Source of the DNA: Nocardia altamirensis NBRC 108246
Lineage (GTDB): Bacteria; Actinomycetota; Actinomycetes; Mycobacteriales; Mycobacteriaceae
Assembly (NCBI RefSeq): GCF_001612685.1
Contig: NZ_BDAY01000024.1
Span: forward strand, 33,254-97,253
Length of the DNA stretch: 64,000 nt
Direction: 5' to 3'
The notes beneath the pieces were generated by a model. It searched no databases. It was not told the origin of the DNA and was given only the letters and a program-made list of their open reading frames with translations. The position numbers and the translations under genes were made by a program. Shown in pieces: positions 34,439 to 43,574 of this stretch. How positions within the stretch are numbered: the stretch's first letter is position 1; every line of letters starts with the position of its first letter.

Positions 34439-35680
34439 TCAGACGGTGAAGTTGCGGAACAGCAGGACCGAAAGGCCAAGCCCGACAACCAGGTTCACCA
34501 CCACGGCCGAGCCGAACACCACGATCGGCCGCCACCCGGCCTCCCGCAGCCCGCGCAACGAGAATTCCAGCCCGATCGAGACGAACGCGAGGATCAGGAA
34601 CCAGGTACGCAGGTCGTTGACGATCGCGATGTGCGCGGCGCCGGACTTCTTGTCGGCCGACTGCAGATACAGCGTGCCGATCACCGAGGCCGCGATGAAG
34701 CCGAGGACGAACTTCGGGAACCGCTCCCAGAGCTGTCGCAGCGACGGCAGCGCCGCACCCTTGCTGCGTTCCACCTTCACGGTGAAGTACGCGGTGAGCG
34801 CGATCGCGACGATGCCGATCAACGCGTTCTGCGTGGTCTTCACGATGGTCGCAATCTGCAGTGCCTTCTCCCCCGCGATCGCACCGGACGCCGCGACCGC
34901 CGCCGTGGTGTCGATGTTGCCGCCGATCCAGGCGCCCGCGACCGCGTCGGACAGCCCGAAAGCCTCGGCGAGCCAAGGCAAGACGAAGATCGACGGCAGC
35001 GCGAAGATGATCACCAGCGAGGCCGCGTAGGCGATCTGCTCGCGCCGCGCCTGCACCGCGCCTGCCGCCGCGATGGCCGCGCTGACGCCGCAGATGGACA
35101 CCGCAGACGACAGCAGTGCCCGCAGTTTGTCGTCGAGCCCGAGCCGCCCGCCGAGCCACCAGGTGAAGCCGAACACCGCGGTGATCAGCAGCAGCGCCTG
35201 CAGGATCGACGGACCTGCCGCGGTCACCAGGATCTTCAGGTTGATCGATGCGCCGAGCAGCACCACGCCGGTCTTGATGAAGAACTCGGTGCGGAATCCG
35301 GCCGAGAGCCGGTCGCGCAGCGACAGTTTGGCGAGGACGACGTTGCCGATCAAGCCGATCGCGATGGCGTACACCGGGAATTCGATCGACTTGGCCACCC
35401 GCTGGAACGGGGTGCCCTTCGCCCATTGCGGCACATGGGTATCGAAGTAGCGGGTCAACGCGCCGAGCACGAGGACCACCGCGATACCGGCCACGATCGC
35501 GCCCACCGTCGGACGCGAGACCGCTTGCAGCGCCGCCGTTTCCGAGGTGACTGCGGTTTCAGGCGTAATGATTCCGCTGGCTGCATCGGTGCCCGGTTCA
35601 GCCTTCGCCGCGGTGACCACCCCGCCGTCCGCGTCGGATTCCGTTGGCGCGGTGCCGTTCCGATCTTCGGTGTCCGGCAT
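34439..35680 (-). CDS. YeiH/UPF0324-family putative sulfate exporter
   Basis: A 413-aa membrane protein from ATG 35680. After a polar N-terminus of about 50 residues there are ten or so TM helices with family segments TEFFIKTGVVLLGASINLKIL, AVSICGVSAAIAAAGAVQARREQIAYAASLVIIF, VAGAWIGGNIDTTAAVAASG and ATIVKTTQNALIGIVAI. The family is annotated as sulfate or sulfite exporters, but function is proven for few members. The start codon shares a base with the stop of a 44-codon gene upstream. Confidence 0.88.
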   Translation of the reverse strand: MPDTEDRNGTAPTESDADGGVVTAAKAEPGTDAASGIITPETAVTSETAALQAVSRPTVGAIVAGIAVVLVLGALTRYFDTHVPQWAKGTPFQRVAKSIEFPVYAIAIGLIGNVVLAKLSLRDRLSAGFRTEFFIKTGVVLLGASINLKILVTAAGPSILQALLLITAVFGFTWWLGGRLGLDDKLRALLSSAVSICGVSAAIAAAGAVQARREQIAYAASLVIIFALPSIFVLPWLAEAFGLSDAVAGAWIGGNIDTTAAVAASGAIAGEKALQIATIVKTTQNALIGIVAIALTAYFTVKVERSKGAALPSLRQLWERFPKFVLGFIAASVIGTLYLQSADKKSGAAHIAIVNDLRTWFLILAFVSIGLEFSLRGLREAGWRPIVVFGSAVVVNLVVGLGLSVLLFRNFTV

Positions 35681-35814
35681 CACGGCACCAGCCAATCCGG
35701 GATCGCGCCGACCAGAACCAAGGCGATCAGCGCGAGCCCGACGATCGCCGCCAGCCAGTCCTCGTTCCAGGCGAATATGCTCCCCGACCGTTCGTCGGGC
35801 GATGTCTGTGACAC
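35680..35814 (-). CDS. 44-aa membrane peptide translationally coupled to the YeiH-like transporter
   Basis: Starts at GTG 35814 with AAGGAG seven bases upstream and stops at TGA 35682-35680, whose last base is the A of the transporter ATG. The sequence has a polar start (MSQTSPDERSGS), the segment IFAWNEDWLAAIVGLALIAL continuing into one hydrophobic helix (VLVGAI), and ends PDWLVP. From memory, longer YeiH-family proteins carry an N-terminal NEDWLA-helix of this kind, so this peptide may be the same element encoded separately. Confidence 0.7.
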   Translation of the reverse strand: MSQTSPDERSGSIFAWNEDWLAAIVGLALIALVLVGAIPDWLVP

Positions 35815-36046
35815 GGGCGTGCTCCTTGCGTTCCTCATCCAGAGGCCGCACGGTAGCAACGCCCGGTCACCAGCACACCGGTTGTATTCAGCGTGAATTA
35901 TTCACGCATACACGACAAACCAGACGGCGATCATCGGTCACGACCAACGCCTTTCGTAGGTCATGACGAACGCCCTTCGTCGATTACCCGGACGGCTCGG
36001 CGTGCCACCCCCTTCGGCCGTTGGCACGCCGAGCCTCGCCCGGTGG

Positions 36047-38095
36047 CTACCAGCGCGGGTTTCCACCCACCGGGATGTTCACCCAGCTCGGCGCGTTGGG
36101 ATCGAGCTGCAGGTGCTGGGGTGCGAGCTGCCCGTCGGCCAGGCTGATGCCCATCGGCATGCCACGCGGGAAGTTGCTCGCGTAGATGTCGACCCGCAAC
36201 CGATGCCCCGGCTGCAGTACCGCGTCGGTGGCGAGCATGCTGATGTCCAACGTGGTCGGCTCCCCGGGCACGGTCGGCAGCCGATCCGCAAGGGACAGCG
36301 TCAGATACGGATCGGTGTAGTCGCCGTTGGCCGAACGCGTCGCCCGCGACTCGTCGACCGTGCGGAACGACGACACCAGCTGCCCGGAACTGATCGCCGT
36401 CGAACGACCGTCGGGCGCAACGTCGTTCACCGACACGTTCCAGTACCCGTCCCTGGTCTCGTGCACCGTGTTCAGGTGCATCGCGATCGGACCCGAGATC
36501 AGCGTCGGTTCGGTCACCGGAGTACTCGTGAAGGTGAGTGCGCTGATCTCGGCGACCCGGCTGTCACTCCCACAGAGTTCGAGCATGGCCACCGCACCCG
36601 CGGTGATCTGGGCCGCGTCACGGGAACACAGCGTGGCGAGGCCGGGGGCGACGGTGAGCCGCTGGGTGTCCCCCGGCACCTGCGAGGTCAGGCTGCCATC
36701 GTGCGCGACCGGGACCGGCGCGGTGGTCCCGCTCGGCGCCGCGGACAGATACATCCTCCGGTACTCGGCCTCCCGGCGCGGGAACTGATCGGTGCTGGTC
36801 CAGCCGCCGCCCTGCTGCCAAAGCGTGTACGGGTCGTACTCGTCGATGCCGTTGTCGATGCCCTTGAGCCACTTGTCGAACCAGGCGCGCTGCAGCACAT
36901 CCAGCCGCGGCGGCTTGCCCGGCTCGCCGTTGCGGCCGAGCGGCGTGGCATGGTAGCCGTTGCCCATGATCAGCTTCTTCTGCTCGGGCGGCAGCGGAAT
37001 CTTGTTGAACGCCTTGACTTCCGAATTGGCGAACAGGTCGTACCAGCTGCCGACCATGAGCGTCGGCGTCTTGATGTTGTCGACGCCACCCGACCACGCC
37101 TGGAACCGCGCCTTGGCCGGGTCGAGCATGTCTTTGGTGACCGGCGGAATCAGCTCGGGCTTCAAGCTGAACAGATAGCCGAACAGCACGTCCGCCATGA
37201 CCAGCGGGCTGTCCACCCGGTCCTGCAACCACTTCCAGTCGAACTTGCCGGAAAAGATCGAGACCAGGTCGGGAACGAACTTTGCGGCGTTGACCGCGAC
37301 GAGCCACGGCGCGAGGAAGCCGAGACCGAAGGCACCACCGGTGTCGATGATGTCGCGGGCCAAGTCGTTGCCAGGATCGACCGGCACGATCGCCGCCAAC
37401 TTCGACGAACCCTGCTGCGCCGCATGCAACTGGTTGATCCCGGAGTACGAGACACCGGTCATGCCGACCTTGCCGGTCGACCACGGCTGGCTGCCAGCCC
37501 ACTCGGTGATCTCGCGGGCATCCTGCTGCTCCTGCGGGCCGAACACATCCCAAGTGCCTTGGGAGAAGCCGGTTCCCCTGGCGTCGACCACCACCATGGT
37601 GTAGCCGCTCTGAATGAGTTTGCGATCGACGCCTGCGAAGATGCGGCCCATCCCGGCGGGAACGGTCTGCAGCGCATCAGACAGTGTGCCGAATCCGAAC
37701 GCCGTCAGGTCGATCATCCGCGCCAGCTGGGTGAGCACGTCGTACAGCACCGGCATGGCGATCGCGGAGTCGACCAAGTTCTGCATCAGCTTGGTGTACG
37801 GGGTGATGTTGACGATGGTCGGCAGCTGTTCGGTGATCGGGCCGTTGCCGTCGGCCGGGCGATAGACGTTGCCTTTCAGCACGGTGCCATCGCTCATCGT
37901 GATGGGCACATCCCAATCAATGTGTACCGCAGGATATTTCGGTGCCGACTCGTAGTCGGCCAGCCACTGCGCGCCGCGGGCGCCGCCATCGGGCGCCGCG
38001 GGTGCGACCGGCGCTGTCACCAGTCCCGCGACAACCACGACATGTAACACCAGTTGCACGCAGCGCAGCCAGCGGCGTAATCCGTTCCTCGCCAC
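36047..38095 (-). CDS. Secreted CocE/NonD-family hydrolase (paralogue 2)
   Basis: A 682-aa protein with a Sec-type signal (GLRRWLRCVQLVLHVVVVAGLVTAPVAPAA). The alpha/beta-hydrolase core has GMTGVSYSGINQLHAA (Ser), VGSWYDLFANSEVK (Asp) and MGNGYHATPLG (His), and a C-terminal jelly-roll domain follows (GPIAMHLNTVHETRDGYWNVSVNDV, LRVDIYASNFPRGMP). Compared with the family it has a large helical insert between strands (TQLARMIDLTAFGFGTLSDALQTVPAGMGRIFAGVDRKL). It is an extracytoplasmic esterase or peptidase. It diverges from the HTH-less TetR-like gene by 23 bp. Confidence 0.87.
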   Translation of the reverse strand: MARNGLRRWLRCVQLVLHVVVVAGLVTAPVAPAAPDGGARGAQWLADYESAPKYPAVHIDWDVPITMSDGTVLKGNVYRPADGNGPITEQLPTIVNITPYTKLMQNLVDSAIAMPVLYDVLTQLARMIDLTAFGFGTLSDALQTVPAGMGRIFAGVDRKLIQSGYTMVVVDARGTGFSQGTWDVFGPQEQQDAREITEWAGSQPWSTGKVGMTGVSYSGINQLHAAQQGSSKLAAIVPVDPGNDLARDIIDTGGAFGLGFLAPWLVAVNAAKFVPDLVSIFSGKFDWKWLQDRVDSPLVMADVLFGYLFSLKPELIPPVTKDMLDPAKARFQAWSGGVDNIKTPTLMVGSWYDLFANSEVKAFNKIPLPPEQKKLIMGNGYHATPLGRNGEPGKPPRLDVLQRAWFDKWLKGIDNGIDEYDPYTLWQQGGGWTSTDQFPRREAEYRRMYLSAAPSGTTAPVPVAHDGSLTSQVPGDTQRLTVAPGLATLCSRDAAQITAGAVAMLELCGSDSRVAEISALTFTSTPVTEPTLISGPIAMHLNTVHETRDGYWNVSVNDVAPDGRSTAISSGQLVSSFRTVDESRATRSANGDYTDPYLTLSLADRLPTVPGEPTTLDISMLATDAVLQPGHRLRVDIYASNFPRGMPMGISLADGQLAPQHLQLDPNAPSWVNIPVGGNPRW

Positions 38096-38118
38096 AGAAT
38101 CCCCTCCACCTGGATGTA

Positions 38119-38601
38119 GTGAGCGCAGTCACGACTGTCCCAGAACGTGACGGCGAACGATCGGCCCAGATGCTCGCCGAGGTGACCTCGATCCTCGAAC
38201 ACGAACTCGTCGAGGAGATCAGCGACATCCGCCAGGCGGTCGACCGCCTGCTGAGCGCGGTTCCGTTGGACGACAAGTGGTTCGGCATCAGCCTGGAGTT
38301 CACCGCGTACGCGGTGCGCAAGCCGGAGTTGCGCCAGATCATGGTCGCCAGGGAGCAGGACATCGCCGACGCGTTGCTGCCGATGATCGAGGTCATGCTC
38401 GCGCGTGCCGGTCGGCAGGTGACCGATCGCGACGCGCTCGGGCGGGCCATCGCCGCGATCCACGACGGCACGATGACCCAATGCGTGATGGAACCCGACA
38501 ACCCGGCGAATCGGGAACGTCGCACCGATCTCTTTCTGCGCGTGGTTCTTTCGTTCTCGACCGAGATCGAGTCGGCTGATCCGCCACCGCGCCGCGACTG
38601 A
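38119..38601 (+). CDS. TetR-type C-terminal domain protein lacking the HTH
   Basis: A 160-aa protein from GTG 38119. The sequence from about residue 15 on matches the ligand-binding half of TetR regulators (LEHELVEEISDIRQAVDRLL, WFGISLEFTAYAVRKPELRQIMVAREQDIADALLPMIEVMLARAGRQVTD). The N-terminal 45-50 residues that carry the DNA-binding HTH are missing, because upstream sequence is the opposed start of the hydrolase gene. It may be a remnant after a deletion, or an HTH-less regulator partner. Confidence 0.6.
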   Translation: MSAVTTVPERDGERSAQMLAEVTSILEHELVEEISDIRQAVDRLLSAVPLDDKWFGISLEFTAYAVRKPELRQIMVAREQDIADALLPMIEVMLARAGRQVTDRDALGRAIAAIHDGTMTQCVMEPDNPANRERRTDLFLRVVLSFSTEIESADPPPRRD

Positions 38602-38625
38602 CGGGCGCGGTGGCGGCAGCCCGGC

Positions 38626-39477
38626 TCAGAACGCGCGGCAGGAGCGAATGTCGAAGGCCAGGATGGCCTTGGCGCCGAGCTCGGCGAGCTGGTCCATCAC
38701 CTCGTTGCCCTGCTTGCGCGGCACCATCGCGCGGATCGCGACCCAGTTGTCGTCGGCCAGCGGGGAGATCGTCGGCGACTCCAGGCCCGGCGTGATCGCC
38801 ACCGCCTGCTGCAGCAGCTCCTTCGGGCAGTCGTAGTCCAGCATGATGTACTGCTGGCCGAACACGACGCCCTGGATGCGCGCGATGAGTTGGTTGCGGG
38901 TCCGCTCGTGCTGATCGGAGCCGGTGCGTTCGATCAGCACGCCCTCCGAATCACACAGCGATTCGCCGAAGGCCACCAGATTGTGCTGGCGCAGGGTGCG
39001 CCCGGAGCCGACCACATCGGCGATCGCGTCGGCGACGCCGAGCTGAATGGAGATCTCGACCGCACCGTCCAGGCGAATCACCTCCGCCTCGATGCCGCGG
39101 CGCTGCAAATCGCTGAGCACCAGGTTCGGGTAGGAGGTGGCGATGCGCTTGTCGTAGAGGTCGTCGACCTTCCAGTCCTGCCCGGCCGGGGCGGCATAGC
39201 GGAAGGTGGAGCGGCCGAAGCCGAGACCGAGACGCTCGCTCACCGGCGCACCGGAATCGAGCGCGAGATCGCGGCCGGTGATGCCGAGGTCGAGCTCACC
39301 GGACCCGACGTAGATGGCGATGTCCTTGGGCCGCAGGAAGAAGAACTCGACCTGGTTGGCCGGATCGAGGACGGTCAGATCGCGGGCGTCGGTGCGCTTG
39401 CGATAGCCCGCCTCGGCCAGGATGGAGGTGGCGGCTTCGGACAGGGCGCCTTTGTTGGGAACTGCGACGCGCAGCAT
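38626..39477 (-). CDS. hisG: ATP phosphoribosyltransferase (long form)
   Basis: A 283-aa HisG: MLRVAVPNKGALSEAATSILAEAGY, the PRPP-binding region (DAIADVVGSGRTLRQHNL) and a C-terminal ACT-like regulatory domain (YIMLDYDCPKELLQQAVAITPGLESPTISPLADDNWVAIRAMVPRKQGNEVMDQLAELGAKAILAFDI), so it is the long, histidine-inhibited form. It condenses ATP and PRPP, the first step of histidine synthesis. It lies 45 bp downstream of hisE in one operon. Confidence 0.97.
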   Translation of the reverse strand: MLRVAVPNKGALSEAATSILAEAGYRKRTDARDLTVLDPANQVEFFFLRPKDIAIYVGSGELDLGITGRDLALDSGAPVSERLGLGFGRSTFRYAAPAGQDWKVDDLYDKRIATSYPNLVLSDLQRRGIEAEVIRLDGAVEISIQLGVADAIADVVGSGRTLRQHNLVAFGESLCDSEGVLIERTGSDQHERTRNQLIARIQGVVFGQQYIMLDYDCPKELLQQAVAITPGLESPTISPLADDNWVAIRAMVPRKQGNEVMDQLAELGAKAILAFDIRSCRAF

Positions 39478-39522
39478 GGGGTGGTTCCTTTCACGAGGAG
39501 AAACTGCGGAGTAAGACGGCCG

Positions 39523-39786
39523 TCACAGATGCCGGTACACGTCTTCGAGCTTCAGCCCACGACCCACCATCAGCACCTGAACCCAGTACAGCAGCTGCGA
39601 GATCTCCTCGGCGAGCGCCTCGTCGCTCTCGTGCTCGGCGGCCAGCCAAATCTCGCCGGCCTCCTCGAGCACCTTCTTACCCTGGAAATGCACGCCGGCG
39701 TCCAGCGCGGCCACGGTTCCTGACCCCTCGGGGCGGGTCACCGCACGATCCTGCAGCTCAGCGAACAGGGTTTCGAAGTTCTTCAC
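39523..39786 (-). CDS. hisE: Phosphoribosyl-ATP pyrophosphatase
   Basis: 87 aa from GTG 39786 (MKNFETLFAELQDRAVTRPEGSGTVAALDAGVHFQGKKVLEEAGEIWLAAEHESDEALAEEISQLLYWVQVLMVGRGL in outline). The MazG-like metal site is EEAGEIWLAAEHES...EEISQLLYW. It hydrolyses PR-ATP to PR-AMP, the second step of histidine synthesis. It is transcribed ahead of hisG and its start overlaps the region where the divergent nitronate monooxygenase gene begins (104-bp gap). Confidence 0.95.
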   Translation of the reverse strand: MKNFETLFAELQDRAVTRPEGSGTVAALDAGVHFQGKKVLEEAGEIWLAAEHESDEALAEEISQLLYWVQVLMVGRGLKLEDVYRHL

Positions 39787-39889
39787 GATGAACCATTGTT
39801 TCAGACCGGTGTGCGGGACCGTTGCTCCGGCCCGATCGGGGGCGCGGCGGCCCCTCGGCCGCCCGCCGCGGCGGGAGCATGATGGTGCC

Positions 39890-40867
39890 ATGCCTTTCCG
39901 CACAGCGTTGACCGAATTGTTCTCATTGCGTCATCCGATTGCGTTGGCCCCCATGGGTGGTGTGGCCGGTGGTGCGCTCGCCGCCGCCGTGTCGAACGCC
40001 GGTGGGCTCGGTTTCCTCGGCGCAGGCGGCGGCGATCGCGAGTGGCTGACGCCGCAGTTGTCGATCCTCTCGGCGACCGCGCGGGCCCCGTGGGGCGTCG
40101 GATTCCTGTCCTGGGCGGTGGAACTCGAGACGGTCGAATGGGTGCTCGACAGGTACCGGCCGAGCGCGATTCTGCTGTCGTTCGGCGACCCGAGCCCCTT
40201 CGTCGAGGCGGTCCGCACCGCCGGAGCAACCCTCATGGTTCAGGTCACCGACCTCGAGGAAGCGCGCAGGGCAGTCGACGTCGGCGCGGAGGTGATCGTC
40301 GCGCAGGGCGGCGAGGCAGGCGGTCACGGCGGCGGCGGCCGGTCGACCATGACGATGGTGCCCGCGGTGGCCGATCTCGCGCCGACGACGCCGGTGCTTG
40401 CGGCGGGCGGCATCGCCGACGGGCGTGGGCTGGCGGCCGCGATCACGCTCGGTGCGGCGGGCGCGCTGATCGGCACCCGATTCCAGGCGACGCACGAGGC
40501 GCTGGTCGCGCCCGAGGAAGCGAAGGCGATCGTCGCCGCCAGCGGCGACGACACCACCCGCAACCGGGTGTACGACATCGCACGGCACTCCCCGTGGCCG
40601 GCCCGCTACACCGCACGCATGCTGCGCAATTCGTTCTTCGATCGCTGGCACGATCGCGAAGACGATCTGCGCGCCGACACTGCGGCCCAACAGCGCTTCA
40701 TGGCCGAGGTCGAACACGGCGACCCGGCGGCGCTCCCGGTCTGGGCAGGCGAGGGCGTCGATTTCATCACCACGATCGACAACGCCGCCGACCTCGTCAC
40801 CCGCATCATCGCCGAGGCCGACAGCGCCCTGGCCCGCGCCAGCCTGCAACGCCACATCGAAGGCTGA
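39890..40867 (+). CDS. Nitronate monooxygenase (FMN TIM barrel)
   Basis: 325 aa from ATG 39890. The family pattern is complete: HPIALAPMGGVAGGALAAAVSNAGGLGFLG, VIVAQGGEAGGHGGGG with the catalytic His, VLAAGGIADGRGLAAAITLGAAGALIGTRFQATHEA for FMN phosphate binding, and a C-terminal lid helix. It oxidises alkyl nitronates such as propionate-3-nitronate. It ends only 5 bp from the converging acyltransferase stop, with no hairpin between them. Confidence 0.9.
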   Translation: MPFRTALTELFSLRHPIALAPMGGVAGGALAAAVSNAGGLGFLGAGGGDREWLTPQLSILSATARAPWGVGFLSWAVELETVEWVLDRYRPSAILLSFGDPSPFVEAVRTAGATLMVQVTDLEEARRAVDVGAEVIVAQGGEAGGHGGGGRSTMTMVPAVADLAPTTPVLAAGGIADGRGLAAAITLGAAGALIGTRFQATHEALVAPEEAKAIVAASGDDTTRNRVYDIARHSPWPARYTARMLRNSFFDRWHDREDDLRADTAAQQRFMAEVEHGDPAALPVWAGEGVDFITTIDNAADLVTRIIAEADSALARASLQRHIEG

Positions 40868-40872
40868 GCCGT

Positions 40873-42681
40873 TTAGGAGAGCAGCGCCTCCAGGTCGGCG
40901 ACTGCCGTGCGGAGGTGCACCGCGAACTCGTGCATCTGGTCGGCGACCGTGGTCGGGGTGGCGAGGTAGAGGTTCCAGCGGTCCGGGAGCAGGACGTAGG
41001 CGACGCCGATGCAGGTCGGACTGGTCGAGCCGAAACCGAAGTAGCGGATGTTGACCGACGGCGCCGAGCTGGTGCTCAGGTAGTCGTCGCGCATGATCAG
41101 CCAGCCTGGGCTATCGTACAGCGGAATCGGTTCGGTGACACCGAGTTCCGCGCCCCGGCGGCGCTGGATCCACTGCAGCTCCCACAGGTGCTGCTCGGGT
41201 GCGTCACCCGCTTGGCACTGCTTGGCCCGGCTGACGTGCGCGGTGGCCGCGCCGCGTGCGGCGGCGAGCTTGGTCTCCTGATCGACCGACGGATCCTGCA
41301 TCGCGTCGACGAAGGCCACCATCTCCGGGGTGACCACCCGCATCGCCTCGGTGCGCCCGTTGCGGTACTGACGGGTGGCGATGGATTCGTAGGTGGCGCC
41401 GGTGATTCCCTTGCTGCGCCGGTGGGCCAGCTGATAACTCAACTGCGCGAACGCATCCGGTGAGATGCCGAGCTGCTTGGCGCGGCCGGTCCCGAAGTCG
41501 GCGAAAGACACTGTCTGCGTGGCATTGTCGGCGGCATACCTGGCGAAATCCGCACCGGCGGCGGCAATGTCGTCGCGCTGGGCGGCATCGAGGAAGAAGT
41601 CGATCAGCTCGACCGCAGGCAGCCCCTGGGCCTGTGCTCCGGAGCGTGCGGCGTGCTCGGCCGCGGGCGTCTCGAGCAGCGTATCCACGAAGGACAGGAT
41701 GGTGGTGCCGTCCAGCCCGCAGTGCTCGACGTTGATGCCGGCCTGACCGTCCTCGAAGACGATGAACGACACCGACTTGTCGAACCAGCGGTTGCCGCTG
41801 TCGCCGTGCAGCAGCTGATCACACGCGTGCTGTTCGTCGCGCGGCGCGAAATCCTCCAGACAGACACAGAACAGCGCGGTCTCGATCGTGTCGAGCGCGG
41901 CCGCGTTGACCGGATCGGCGAGCAGCTCCTGCCGGTTGGCCGCCCATTCGGCGCGCGCCTTGGTGGTGAGATGTCCCACCGCGGAATCGGTTCGGTTCGT
42001 GCGCGCACCGGCCTTCAGCACCTCGCGCAGCCCGCAGGTGAGATCGTCGAGGGAGTACGGCGCGCCATCGGGACCGAGCACATCCATCCGGAAGATGCTG
42101 CCGCGGAAGAACACCACGACGTGCCGGGCTTGCGACGGCCCCGGCCATTCGTCGGTGTAAGGCACCCGGACCCCGTCCTGCGGGTCGCCGGGAATGCGGG
42201 TCTCCGAGAACAGGTACTTGTTCTGCCACATCGAGAGCTGCTGCCCACGCTGGGTCACCGGCGGAATCGCCTCGACGTCCAGCGCCAGCTTGTAATCCAC
42301 TGCCGCCGAGATGATTCCGGCCGCGCGATCCACCTGCGTCGCCCCCGTGGACGCGGCAAGCGGGGTGTCGTCGCGGAAGAGGAAGAAGAAGTTGGCGTTC
42401 AACGCGATCCGGTCCCGCCTGCCCAGATAGCGCGACGGCCAGAACTGGTCGAGCCAGCTGCCGACCCCCGGGGTTGCGTCGTATTCGGCCAGCGCCGCGT
42501 GCAGTGTGCGGCCAGGCCCGTCCGCGCGCAGCAGGTCGGCGACCGCCGCCTCGGTCTCGGCGAGTTGTTCGGCGCTGAGCAGCGGCGCGCACCACTCTAG
42601 AAACCGGTCGCAGCTGGCCTCCAGCGTCGGCAGCGGCACCCGGGGCAGGTGGTCTTCAGCGGCGAAGGTGCGTTCGGTCAA
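40873..42681 (-). CDS. Choline/carnitine O-acyltransferase family protein
   Basis: 602 aa from TTG 42681, which overlaps the stop of the methyltransferase gene. The catalytic motif is NVEHCGLDG, with His320 and the DG at 324-325. The C-terminal carnitine-binding region carries LSTSSAP, equivalent to the STS motif of animal carnitine acyltransferases, and the start has the LPRVPLPTLEASCDRFLEW pattern of the family. It moves an acyl group from CoA to the hydroxyl of a small amino-alcohol. It is the last gene of a three-gene operon with an oxygenase and a methyltransferase. Confidence 0.9.
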   Translation of the reverse strand: MTERTFAAEDHLPRVPLPTLEASCDRFLEWCAPLLSAEQLAETEAAVADLLRADGPGRTLHAALAEYDATPGVGSWLDQFWPSRYLGRRDRIALNANFFFLFRDDTPLAASTGATQVDRAAGIISAAVDYKLALDVEAIPPVTQRGQQLSMWQNKYLFSETRIPGDPQDGVRVPYTDEWPGPSQARHVVVFFRGSIFRMDVLGPDGAPYSLDDLTCGLREVLKAGARTNRTDSAVGHLTTKARAEWAANRQELLADPVNAAALDTIETALFCVCLEDFAPRDEQHACDQLLHGDSGNRWFDKSVSFIVFEDGQAGINVEHCGLDGTTILSFVDTLLETPAAEHAARSGAQAQGLPAVELIDFFLDAAQRDDIAAAGADFARYAADNATQTVSFADFGTGRAKQLGISPDAFAQLSYQLAHRRSKGITGATYESIATRQYRNGRTEAMRVVTPEMVAFVDAMQDPSVDQETKLAAARGAATAHVSRAKQCQAGDAPEQHLWELQWIQRRRGAELGVTEPIPLYDSPGWLIMRDDYLSTSSAPSVNIRYFGFGSTSPTCIGVAYVLLPDRWNLYLATPTTVADQMHEFAVHLRTAVADLEALLS

Positions 42682-43514
42682 TGCTGATCCTCGGTGTCGG
42701 CGTGCGGCTTCGGCAACGGTCGGGAGAGATAGAGACCAGCGTAGAGCCAGCCTTCGGTTTCCCGATCGGTTGTGTCTATTCCATTGGCGGACAGGGTGTT
42801 CAGCACCTGGGTCTGCTCGGCGGCGGAGGCGAACCTGCGCTGTTCGAACAGTCCTGGCGCCCGTTCGGTGCGGTAGCCGAGCGCAGCGAGTTCCGCGGCG
42901 ATCGGCATGAAGTCGAACATGCGCAGCACGAAGTGTGCCATCCACGGCCGCCGCCGCGGGTGTGCGGTGGCGACCCGAGCCAGGGTCTTCTCGGTGACAT
43001 AGCCGACGCAGCCGGTGGAGATGACGATGTCGGCGGAGGCGAGGATAGCGCGCTGCTCGTCGGTCGGTTCACCGGACTCGAGATCGGCGTGCACCGTGTC
43101 GTGCAGCAGCCCGGTTTCCCGTGCGTAGGCGAGCGCGGGCGCGGAGGCGTCCATGCCGAGGAAGCGCACGTCGGGCAGCGTGTCCCTGGTGCCGAGGAGC
43201 GCACGGTCGGCGGCGACGAGCGCCGTCCGGTCGTCCTTCGCCGTGCTGTAGTGCTCGGCGAGTTCGGACATGGTGGCGTCCAACCGCAGCAACGCCGCGT
43301 TGACGCCGTAGGAGCAGCCGAGGTCGAGCACCGTCGGGGTGTCGACCCGCGCCGAGGCGCGGTATTCCCGAATCTGTTGCTGGAAGACCGGTTTCGCCAG
43401 CTCCGGGATCCGGTAGTCGAGGTCGGACATTCTGGCGTAGTAGTCGCGCGGATCGGGACGGTCGTAGATGTCGTCGAAGGAGGCTTTCCCGGTCGTGTGT
43501 AACGGCACTGCCAC
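42678..43514 (-). CDS. Class I SAM-dependent methyltransferase (acyltransferase operon)
   Basis: 278 aa from GTG 43514 with GAGAGGA upstream. The SAM site is TVLDLGCSYGVNAALLRLDATMSELAEHY, followed by LGMDASAPALAYARETGLL and an ISTGCVGYVTEKTLARV segment in the catalytic face. It has an insert of about 30 residues after motif I, and FDFMPIAAELAALGYRTERAPGLFEQRRFA near the end. The substrate is unknown; operon context suggests an amino- or hydroxy-acid N- or O-methylation. Its stop overlaps the acyltransferase start by 4 bp. Confidence 0.82.
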   Translation of the reverse strand: MAVPLHTTGKASFDDIYDRPDPRDYYARMSDLDYRIPELAKPVFQQQIREYRASARVDTPTVLDLGCSYGVNAALLRLDATMSELAEHYSTAKDDRTALVAADRALLGTRDTLPDVRFLGMDASAPALAYARETGLLHDTVHADLESGEPTDEQRAILASADIVISTGCVGYVTEKTLARVATAHPRRRPWMAHFVLRMFDFMPIAAELAALGYRTERAPGLFEQRRFASAAEQTQVLNTLSANGIDTTDRETEGWLYAGLYLSRPLPKPHADTEDQH

Positions 43515-43574
43515 AGTCGTTCCTCTCGGGTCGAGCGGTGTTCCCGATCGCAGGATCCGATCGGGCCGTTCGGC

